Shown piece after piece: positions 1 through 4,957 of a stretch of DNA of 5,868 nt. Made by a program: the position numbers and the translations under genes. The DNA is from Alphaproteobacteria bacterium (GTDB lineage Bacteria > Pseudomonadota > Alphaproteobacteria > RF32 > CAG-239). The notes under the pieces were generated by a model. The model searched no databases. It was not told the DNA's origin and worked only from the letters and a program-made list of their open reading frames with translations. The stretch lies in assembly GCA_017477035.1 (NCBI GenBank), contig JAFUXW010000090.1, forward strand, positions 1 through 5,868. Direction: 5' to 3'. The number at the start of each line of letters is the position of its first letter. Positions within the stretch are counted from its first letter, which is position 1.

Positions 1-1133
1 GAAGTAATCCAAGCCTGTAGCCGTAAATCAGATATTTTCTGCAGTAGTGCATCACGTTTTTTATCATCTAAATGTGTAGTTACTTCATCTAAAAGCAAAA
101 TCGGAGCAAATCCCTTATGGAGTATTTGACATTTGGTTTGGGCCAAGATAATGCTGATTAACAAAGCTTTTTGTTCTCCTGTTGAGCATAATTCAGCAGG
201 CATATTTTTATTTTTCAGAAAAACCTTGAAATCGGTGCGATTTATACCGTCTACCGAGTCGTTATAGATAACATTATTGCGCTGCTTTATTAAATTTTCT
301 GCATAAAAGTCTTCTACTTTTATCGCTGGCTCCGTATCAAGCATTTTTTCAATTAGGCCGTCTAGTGATATACGAACTTCCGGAAAAACATCATCAGGGT
401 CGCTTTCTATAAAAGTATTAAGACGGGCAATTTGTTCACGTCTGGCTGCAGCAATGGCGACTCCAAGTGAAGCCATATCGCTTTCAATAGATTGCAACCA
501 TCGCACATCGCGATTACCGTTTTTTAGCAGTTGAAACCATTGACGATATAAATGTTCAAAGTTTGCCGTTCTTTTGGCGTGTTCCAAATCAAAGGCGTAT
601 ACTAATCTGTCTAAAAAGCTGCGACGAGGTTGCGAACCACCTGAGAATAAACGATCCATTTGCGGAGTTATCCAAATGGCTGATATATATTTTCCAAGCT
701 CACTTTGTTGAGTTATTTTTTGTTGGTTTATTTTTACGATTCGCCTGTCAAATTTATGAATATCGGCATCTTCTCCGCTTTCTCGTAAAACTTTTTGCAC
801 AGCGGTTCCTATGCTTATTTCTTCATCGTTTTTTAAAATATTGGCAGCCACACTCCAGGCATTTGGAGTATTAAAATCATCAATTTCACAATCCTGACGA
901 ATCCGTTTTATGTCAGATAATTTTGCACTGCGCAAACCGCGTCCGGGAGTTAAAAACGAAACCGCTTCCAATATATTTGTTTTTCCGCTGCCATTTTCTC
1001 CGGTAATGACAATAGGTGCAATATCTGCATTCAGGCGTAGACTTTTATAATTTCTGTAATCAGTTAAAGTCAGGCGTCGAACACCTGACTTTAAGTTTGT
1101 TATTTCTTGCAATTTTTCGTGTAGCAGATTCAC
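1..1133 (-). CDS. recF: RecF, DNA gap-repair ATPase (3' end cut by window edge)
   Basis: RecF is a cytoplasmic SMC-like ATPase that binds gapped DNA and, with RecO and RecR, helps load RecA. Reading from a GTG at 1133, 377 codons plus two bases are visible. Seen: RRLTLTDYRNY near residues 19-29; Walker A GENGSGKT at 45-52; GRGLRSA at 64-70; the ABC/SMC signature STGEQKALL at 317-325; and Walker B ILLLDEV at 345-351, followed by a D-loop-like THLDD. The visible end (LQAWIT) is the conserved segment close to the family C-terminus, so probably few residues are missing. GTG 1133 is the first usable start after an in-frame TGA and lies one base beyond the dnaN stop, with only a weak GAGAG upstream. 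It gives about 14 residues more than usual before the first beta strand; TTG at 1112 is an alternative. It is probably translated by coupling to dnaN. Confidence 0.96.
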   Translation of the reverse strand, partial: MNLLHEKLQEITNLKSGVRRLTLTDYRNYKSLRLNADIAPIVITGENGSGKTNILEAVSFLTPGRGLRSAKLSDIKRIRQDCEIDDFNTPNAWSVAANILKNDEEISIGTAVQKVLRESGEDADIHKFDRRIVKINQQKITQQSELGKYISAIWITPQMDRLFSGGSQPRRSFLDRLVYAFDLEHAKRTANFEHLYRQWFQLLKNGNRDVRWLQSIESDMASLGVAIAAARREQIARLNTFIESDPDDVFPEVRISLDGLIEKMLDTEPAIKVEDFYAENLIKQRNNVIYNDSVDGINRTDFKVFLKNKNMPAELCSTGEQKALLISIILAQTKCQILHKGFAPILLLDEVTTHLDDKKRDALLQKISDLRLQAWIT

Positions 1134-1134
1134 G

Positions 1135-2253
1135 TTATACTCTCATCGGCATCAAAACATAAATGGCACCGGCATCAGAGGTATCGTGAATAAGCGATGG
1201 GGATGAACTGTCACTAAAACTGAAACGCACCGTATCTCCTTTTATTTCTGCCAAAATATCCAATAAATATCTGAAATTATATCCGATTTCCAATGATTCA
1301 TTGTCATAACTTGCCTCAATTTCTTCAATAGCGCTTCCCAAATCAGGACTTGATGTGGTGACAATAACGTGATTTTTATTGGCAATCATTTTAATGGCAC
1401 GAGTCTTTTCGGCAACAACTGAAACACGGTCAACGGCTGTAGCCAACGTTTTTACACTCATTTCAAGTATTTTATTATTAGCTGTCGGAATAACTCTTTC
1501 ATAGTCAGGATATGTACCGTCTATTAATTTTGAGGCCAAAGCAATATCATCTAAAGTAAAGCGAACTTTGCTGTCAGATAGCGCTATTTGTATTGATTCT
1601 GCCGAAGTGTCATCCAACAATTTTCTGATTTCTCCGACAGTTTTACGTGGTAAAATAACGCCTTGCATATTCTCTGCTCCTGTAGGTAACGGACTTTCTA
1701 CACAAGCAAGCCTATGACCATCTGTGGCAACAATACGCAAAACTTTGGTTTCACCTTCATCTTTCGGGTGGATATACAAACCATTCAGATAATATCTGGT
1801 TTCTTCTGTTGAAGCGGCAAATTGCGTGCGATCAATAATATCTTTCAATTCGTCACGTTTGATTTCAAAATTTGTCGGCAAGCTATCTGCTGAAATTGCC
1901 GGAAAATCTTCAACGCCGATGGTTGGTAAAGAAAATTTCGAGCGACCGGAAACAATTGATAACTGTTCCTTTTCATCAGGATAAACCAACTCTATTTCAG
2001 CTCCGTCAGATAGTTTGCGAACAATGTCATACATCATATGAGCCGGAGCCGTAATAGCACCATTTTCCAGAATTTTAGCATCTACAACCTCGGTAATTTC
2101 AGTATCCATATCAGTTGCTTTAAAGCTGATGCCGTTATTATCAGCCTCTATACGAACATTAGACAACACAGGAACAGTGTTTCGTCTTTCAACTATATTC
2201 TGAACGTGTCCCAATGTTTTAAGTAATACGGCTTTTTCTATTGCAAATTTCAT
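1135..2253 (-). CDS. dnaN: DNA polymerase III subunit beta (sliding clamp)
   Basis: The beta clamp is a ring-shaped homodimer that holds polymerase III and other clamp-binding proteins on DNA. The 372-residue protein has the normal family length. It opens with MKFAIEKAVLLKTLGHVQ followed by the conserved ERRNTVPVLSNV segment of domain 1, contains FPAI and the YYLNGLYIH segment of domain 2, TDGHRLA near residues 176-182, LIDGTYPDYERVIP leading into domain 3, and ends in MPMRV, the C-terminal strand next to the peptide-binding pocket. No expected feature is missing. The ATG at 2253 has only an A-rich, poor ribosome binding site (AGAAAAAAT). It lies 94 bp after dnaA and one base before recF in the common dnaA-dnaN-recF order, so it is probably co-transcribed with both, perhaps with extra input from a weak promoter in the spacer. 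Confidence 0.98.
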   Translation of the reverse strand: MKFAIEKAVLLKTLGHVQNIVERRNTVPVLSNVRIEADNNGISFKATDMDTEITEVVDAKILENGAITAPAHMMYDIVRKLSDGAEIELVYPDEKEQLSIVSGRSKFSLPTIGVEDFPAISADSLPTNFEIKRDELKDIIDRTQFAASTEETRYYLNGLYIHPKDEGETKVLRIVATDGHRLACVESPLPTGAENMQGVILPRKTVGEIRKLLDDTSAESIQIALSDSKVRFTLDDIALASKLIDGTYPDYERVIPTANNKILEMSVKTLATAVDRVSVVAEKTRAIKMIANKNHVIVTTSSPDLGSAIEEIEASYDNESLEIGYNFRYLLDILAEIKGDTVRFSFSDSSSPSLIHDTSDAGAIYVLMPMRV

Positions 2254-2347
2254 ATTTTTTCTACCAATCTGTTTATTTCAACTACTGCTAAAATAGCAAA
2301 ATTAAGTTATAATAAGAAGTCAAAAGAGCGAATATTCAACAGCTTTT
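2254..2347 (-). promoter_or_regulatory. dnaA-dnaN spacer with possible weak dnaN promoter and small hairpin
   Basis: This 94 bp AT-rich spacer holds TTGAAT (2339-2334) followed after 19 nt by TATTAT (2314-2309), a loose sigma70-type match with a long spacer. A TTGACT at 2323-2318 has no good -10 at normal spacing. Closer to dnaN is a perfect 5 bp stem, TGCTA/TAGCA (2286-2290 and 2294-2298), with a 3-base loop; it is too weak and has no suitable T-tract to be a terminator. A secondary dnaN promoter is plausible by analogy with other bacteria but is an inference here. Confidence 0.3.
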
Positions 2348-3781
2348 TTAACATTCCAAAGCGTGACGTAAATCATCAATATTTTCTGCCATTGTAGAAT
2401 CTTCAACAATCAATTCTTCTACTTTTCTGACAGCGTGCATTACTGTTGTATGGTCGCGGTCAAATTTACGGCCGATTTCCGGTAATGAACGAGAAGTCAA
2501 CTGCTTTGCTAAATACATCGCAATCTGACGAGGTCTGGCCACATTGCGGGCGCGACGTGAAGATTGCATTTCTTTCACCGAAATATTGAAGTATTCGGCA
2601 ACTTTCTTCTGAATTTCATCAATGGTTGTTTTACGATCTATTGAGCGCAACATATCTTTCAATATATCTTGTGTCATATCTAAAGTGATTTCGTTACCTG
2701 ATGATAATAACAGCGAATGAGCAGCGATTCTTTTTAATGAACCTTCCAATTCTCGTATGCTTGATGATATTTTTTGAGCTAAAAACTCAGCCACATTATC
2801 CGGCAAAATAATGCCCATTTGTTCGGCCTTTTTGTGTAATATACCGAGTCTCAATTCAAAATCAGTCGGCATAATATCTGCAACCAGACCGCTGTTCAAA
2901 CGTGATTTTAAGCGACTTTCAATACCATCTAAATCGGTAGGGGATTTATCTGCTGACAAGATAATTTGTTTGCCGCTTTCAATAAGCGAAGTAAAAGTAT
3001 AGAAAAATTCATCTTGTGTTTTAGTTTTATTCGCCAAAAATTGAACATCATCAATCATCAATACATCTACCGAACGGAATTGTTCCTTAAAAGCATCCGT
3101 ATCTTTATAACGTAAGGCATTTACAAATTTATAAAGGAATTGTTCAGCTGAAATATAAACTACCGTGCGTTTTGGGTCGTTGCTCTTAATATATTGAGCA
3201 ATAGCGTGCATCAGGTGAGTTTTACCTAAGCCGACTCCGGAATATAAGAACAAAGGGTTGAAAGAAACGTTTTTGGATTCGGCAACTTTTCGCGCGGCTG
3301 CATAAGCAAATTCATTAGTTTTTCCAACTACAAAGTTTTCAAATGTAAACGCCGGATTGAGTTTAGATGAATAAGAATCGCTCTCGGTATAACTGTTTGC
3401 GACATTGTTTAACCCGTAAACACCTTGCGGAGTCGGAGATATTTTAATTTTCTTAATTAATGAAGTATCACCATGCAAATTATTAGATGACGAGCCGGCA
3501 GACAAATTCTGCACCACAAACTGAACCTCTTTTATTTCCGGATTTTTTCTCTCCCAAATACGATGAATACGTTCCGAATAATGAGCGATAACCCAGTTTT
3601 TCATAAATGCGGTAGGAGCGCAGATACTCATAACTCCGTTATCAAAAGAACTGACACTTAACGGTTTTAACCAGCTGTCAAAAGCTGTTTCACCAAATTC
3701 CATTTTTAACTGACTGCATATTTCATCCCATTGGTTATTAATAGATATCTCATCATTATTATATATTGCTTCTTCGGCCAT
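2348..3781 (-). CDS. dnaA: Chromosomal replication initiator protein DnaA
   Basis: DnaA is the AAA+ ATPase that binds DnaA boxes at oriC, melts the origin and recruits the replicative helicase. The 477-residue protein shows all four domains. Domain I is about residues 12-90, with FDSWLKPLS at 34-42. A Ser/Asn-rich linker, domain II, runs to about 143. Domain III contains Walker A GVGLGKTH (182-189), Walker B LMIDDVQF (241-248), the box VII arginine finger in KSRLNSGL (R294) and the sensor II segment RELEGSLKRI (343-352). Domain IV, from about 380, carries the DNA-binding signature DHTTVMHAVRKVEEL (443-457). The usual SRFGWGL of box VII is SRLNSGL here, leaving the arginine intact. The ATG at 3781 is preceded by CGAGG with only 3 nt spacing. 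It heads the dnaA-dnaN-recF cluster and has a leader of about 128 nt. Confidence 0.98.
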   Translation of the reverse strand: MAEEAIYNNDEISINNQWDEICSQLKMEFGETAFDSWLKPLSVSSFDNGVMSICAPTAFMKNWVIAHYSERIHRIWERKNPEIKEVQFVVQNLSAGSSSNNLHGDTSLIKKIKISPTPQGVYGLNNVANSYTESDSYSSKLNPAFTFENFVVGKTNEFAYAAARKVAESKNVSFNPLFLYSGVGLGKTHLMHAIAQYIKSNDPKRTVVYISAEQFLYKFVNALRYKDTDAFKEQFRSVDVLMIDDVQFLANKTKTQDEFFYTFTSLIESGKQIILSADKSPTDLDGIESRLKSRLNSGLVADIMPTDFELRLGILHKKAEQMGIILPDNVAEFLAQKISSSIRELEGSLKRIAAHSLLLSSGNEITLDMTQDILKDMLRSIDRKTTIDEIQKKVAEYFNISVKEMQSSRRARNVARPRQIAMYLAKQLTSRSLPEIGRKFDRDHTTVMHAVRKVEELIVEDSTMAENIDDLRHALEC

Positions 3782-3866
3782 TTTCCTCGTCCATCAAAAA
3801 TTAATTAACCTCAAAAACAGGCGTAGCAAGCGATATTGATTTTTATTGATTATTATCTCTTGCCTC

Positions 3867-3895
3867 GAGGTATGCTTTTTTACAGCATTACCCTC
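3867..3895 (-). promoter_or_regulatory. Leader hairpin enclosing Shine-Dalgarno and minimal ORF
   Basis: On the minus strand ATGCT (3888-3884) pairs perfectly with AGCAT (3876-3872) around a 7-base loop. With A3889 bulged, GGT (3892-3890) pairs with ACC (3871-3869). With G3893 bulged, GA (3895-3894) pairs with TC (3868-3867). The stem therefore covers most of the AGGAGG at 3897-3892 and the ATG that follows. It has no U-tract, so it is not an intrinsic terminator. Confidence 0.45.
3880..3888 (-). other. Minimal upstream ORF (ATG CTG TAA) in dnaA leader
   Basis: The sequence AGGAGG-GTA-ATG-CTG-TAA puts one of the best ribosome binding sites in the window 3 nt ahead of a start codon whose ORF ends after two codons. 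The dnaA start itself uses the same 3 nt spacing, so the arrangement may be functional in this organism. A two-codon peptide can have no enzymatic role; any effect would come from ribosome occupancy of the leader. Chance occurrence is possible. Confidence 0.3.
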
Positions 3896-3915
3896 CTGTT
3901 TCACTAAAATAGTCA

Positions 3916-3924
3916 ATTATACCA
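3916..3924 (-). promoter_or_regulatory. Candidate dnaA promoter P1 (extended -10)
   Basis: The minus strand reads TGGTATAAT (3924-3916), a perfect -10 hexamer with an upstream TG, the extended -10 form. No good -35 lies at 16-18 nt (AACAAA at 17 nt), which is usual for extended -10 promoters. Start of transcription is predicted near 3909. Confidence 0.5.
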
Positions 3925-3967
3925 AGCATTGCGATCTGTTTGTTATCCGGCGGCATTCTTTTTACTT

Positions 3968-3998
3968 ATTATATTGCAGCCTTTTCGTAATCAGTCTA
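3968..3998 (-). promoter_or_regulatory. Candidate dnaA promoter P2
   Basis: A second perfect TATAAT (3973-3968) lies about 50 bp upstream of P1, with TAGACT (3998-3993) 19 nt before it, four of six matches to TTGACA. Start of transcription would be near 3961, giving a leader of about 180 nt. It is weaker evidence than P1 because of the spacer length. Confidence 0.35.
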
Positions 3999-4023
3999 TG
4001 TTCGCAATCGGTTTATTTTGACT

Positions 4024-4038
4024 TTCTCATAGTGAGAA
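4024..4038. repeat. Perfect 6-bp inverted repeat upstream of dnaA
   Basis: TTCTCA (4024-4029) and TGAGAA (4033-4038) form a perfect dyad separated by TAG. It lies about 25 bp upstream of the candidate P2 -35 and could be an operator half-site pair. No known regulator motif is recognised. Confidence 0.35.
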
Positions 4039-4046
4039 TGTAAATA

Positions 4047-4060
4047 AATTGTTAACAGTT
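4047..4060. repeat. Near-palindrome around TGTTAACA
   Basis: An 8-bp perfect palindrome TGTTAACA (4050-4057) is flanked by further matching bases, giving 12 of 14 symmetric positions. It lies in the AT-rich part of the dnaA upstream region. It does not fit the TTAA-N7-TTAA pattern of CtrA. It may be an operator or chance in AT-rich DNA. Confidence 0.25.
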
Positions 4061-4079
4061 AAAAAAATAAAATTCAAGA

Positions 4080-4094
4080 GAACTTTTTAAGAAC
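4080..4094. promoter_or_regulatory. Putative LexA (SOS) box, GAAC-N7-GAAC
   Basis: GAAC at 4080-4083 and GAAC at 4091-4094 are separated by exactly 7 nt (GTTC-N7-GTTC on the minus strand). This direct repeat is the known LexA operator of many Alphaproteobacteria. It lies about 300 bp upstream of dnaA and more than 80 bp from the candidate dnaA promoters, so which promoter it would control is unclear; the plus-strand element at 4111-4144 is closest. No lexA or other SOS gene is in the window. Confidence 0.4.
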
Positions 4095-4110
4095 ATTGTA
4101 ATTAAATTTC

Positions 4111-4144
4111 TTGACAACGTTTTTTCATAGAGTCGTGGTATAAG
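4111..4144 (+). promoter_or_regulatory. Plus-strand promoter-like element converging on rpsT
   Basis: A perfect TTGACA (4111-4116) is followed by GTCGTGG and TATAAG (4139-4144). The spacer is 22 nt, longer than a normal sigma70 promoter. The GTCGTGGT(T)ATAA block is shared with the rpsT promoter on the opposite strand. A transcript starting near 4150 would run at once into the hairpin at 4160-4205 and then antisense to rpsT. Confidence 0.25.
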
Positions 4145-4159
4145 TATATGATTATAAAC

Positions 4160-4205
4160 AAAAAAATGCGAATCGATATCATGTGATACCAGTTCGCATT
4201 TTTTT
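4160..4205. terminator. Bidirectional intrinsic terminator downstream of rpsT
   Basis: A 13-bp outer stem pairs A7-TGCGAA (4160-4172) with TTCGCA-T7 (4193-4205). Inside it, TATCA (4177-4181) and TGATA (4184-4188) extend the hairpin. The minus-strand product ends in a run of seven U, 15 bases past the rpsT stop, so it should terminate rpsT and insulate dnaA. The A/T tracts are symmetric, so it can also work for plus-strand transcripts. Confidence 0.88.
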
Positions 4206-4219
4206 ATATATTAAATAAA

Positions 4220-4480
4220 TTAAAGAGCTTTAATTTTTTGTGCTAAACGAGAAATAGTGCGAGAAGCAGTGTTCTTTTTGAACACACCTTTTTGAGAAGC
4301 TCTCATCATTTCGCTTTCGGCTTTTTTGAAAGCAATGGTCGCGCCTTCTTTATCATTAGCATTAATCAATGCTAAAACAGCCTTAACGAAAGTTCTTACA
4401 CGACTTCTGCGAGCGCCGTTAATTTGAGCACGCTTAAGGTTGTGAACTATTCTTGTTTTTGCCGATTTATGATTGGCCAT
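4220..4480 (-). CDS. rpsT: 30S ribosomal protein S20 (bS20)
   Basis: S20 binds 16S rRNA early in assembly of the small ribosomal subunit. The 86-residue protein is of normal length and strongly basic. It starts MANHKSAKTRI, has the conserved NGARRSRVRTFVKAV segment (residues 21-35) and ends with the hallmark KGVFKKNTASRTISRLA (64-80). The ATG at 4480 follows an AGGAAG at normal spacing. It appears to be a single-gene unit: its own promoter lies at 4528-4557 and a strong terminator directly after the stop. Position next to dnaA is a common alphaproteobacterial arrangement. Confidence 0.98.
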   Translation of the reverse strand: MANHKSAKTRIVHNLKRAQINGARRSRVRTFVKAVLALINANDKEGATIAFKKAESEMMRASQKGVFKKNTASRTISRLAQKIKAL

Positions 4481-4527
4481 ATTTTTCTTCCTATAAAATT
4501 GTTAATACAAAATTTACTCTGGTAAAC

Positions 4528-4557
4528 GTTATAACCACGACATAAAGCTAAAGTCAA
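4528..4557 (-). promoter_or_regulatory. rpsT promoter
   Basis: TTGACT (4557-4552) is followed after 18 nt by TATAAC (4533-4528), or after 17 nt by the overlapping TTATAA. Both hexamers match sigma70 consensus in five of six positions (TTGACT, TATAAC). The predicted start near 4521 gives a leader of about 40 nt before rpsT. This is the best-formed promoter in the window, as expected for a ribosomal protein gene. Confidence 0.7.
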
Positions 4558-4582
4558 CTAATTTTTTATATTTTTTTTATTT

Positions 4583-4948
4583 TTAAGGCTTTGTTTTTAC
4601 GGTTATGCGCACAATCAGCGGAGAAACCGATTCGCGAACGACCTCCAAATTTTCTCCTTCACGGTAAAAAACCAAATCGTGTCCTCGGTTACCTTGGTAT
4701 ATCCATCCTAACTGCGGCAATGATTCTTTATAAAATTCCGCAACTTTATTGAATTTCATTTTCGGAGAAGATAAGTAAGCTTCCAATAGTCTGGTTTCTT
4801 CATTACCGAAAGATATATCATCTTGTGTAATTTGTCTTAATCCGTCCGGCAACGGGACATCGTCCATGCCCTCAACAAACTGTGCTGAATTTGCGTTTGT
4901 CGAAAATAATAAAAAGATTAAAAAGGAAAAAAAATGTAAAAATCTCAT
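4583..4948 (-). CDS. Small exported protein of unknown function
   Basis: This 121-residue protein begins MRF followed by a strongly hydrophobic stretch (about residues 4-16) and a TNANSA segment, a typical Sec signal peptide with cleavage near residues 19-22. The mature part, about 99 residues, has no cysteine, so it is not a lipoprotein, and has no further membrane segment; a periplasmic location is inferred. The mature sequence opens FVEGMDDVPLPDGL and contains AEFYKESLPQLGW (70-82) and DLVFYREGENLEV (91-103). From memory this pattern resembles conserved hypothetical exported proteins of Alphaproteobacteria near mutM/rpsT; I cannot name a characterised member. AGGAG overlaps the mutM stop codon and precedes the ATG by 6 nt, so translation is likely coupled to mutM. 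Low-complexity A-rich DNA follows it, without a hairpin terminator. Confidence 0.85.
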   Translation of the reverse strand: MRFLHFFSFLIFLLFSTNANSAQFVEGMDDVPLPDGLRQITQDDISFGNEETRLLEAYLSSPKMKFNKVAEFYKESLPQLGWIYQGNRGHDLVFYREGENLEVVRESVSPLIVRITVKTKP

Positions 4949-4957
4949 TAAAAACTC

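Larger units (their letters stand above)
3782..3909 (-). promoter_or_regulatory. Predicted dnaA mRNA leader (5' UTR) with structured, possibly regulatory element
   Basis: If the extended -10 at 3924-3916 is used, the dnaA transcript starts near 3909 and carries a leader of about 128 nt. Seen in it: AGGAGG (3897-3892); a two-codon ORF ATG CTG TAA (3888-3880); a hairpin 3895-3867 that contains both; a CCTCG (3870-3866) complementary to CGAGG of the dnaA ribosome binding site (3789-3785); and a short direct repeat, tattgat, at 3834-3840 and 3844-3850. A long dnaA leader with a role in nutrient-dependent translation is known in Caulobacter. That this leader acts similarly is inference. Confidence 0.5.

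Noticed and set aside
563..874. Plus-strand 103-codon frame
   Set aside because: It lies wholly antisense to recF, whose motifs are unmistakable on both sides; the composition is that of a reverse-strand shadow.
3834..3850. Direct repeat tattgat with 10-bp period
   Set aside because: Two AT-rich 7-mers in AT-rich DNA; too short and too few copies to call iterons.
3943..3951. Possible DnaA box ttatccggc
   Set aside because: Only six of nine match TTATCCACA, and no second box is nearby.
3846..4043. Plus-strand 65-codon frame in the dnaA upstream gap
   Set aside because: Cysteine- and phenylalanine-rich with no domain pattern or ribosome binding site, and it overlaps the candidate dnaA promoters and leader on the other strand.
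4053..4062. CtrA site from the TTAA repeats (TTAACAGTTAA)
   Set aside because: The spacing between TTAA halves is 2 nt, not the 7 nt of the known CtrA motif.
4130..4174. GANTC sites (GAGTC 4130-4134, GAATC 4170-4174) as CcrM methylation control of dnaA
   Set aside because: Such 4-base-specific sites occur often by chance; two sites well upstream of the candidate promoters do not support a regulatory claim.
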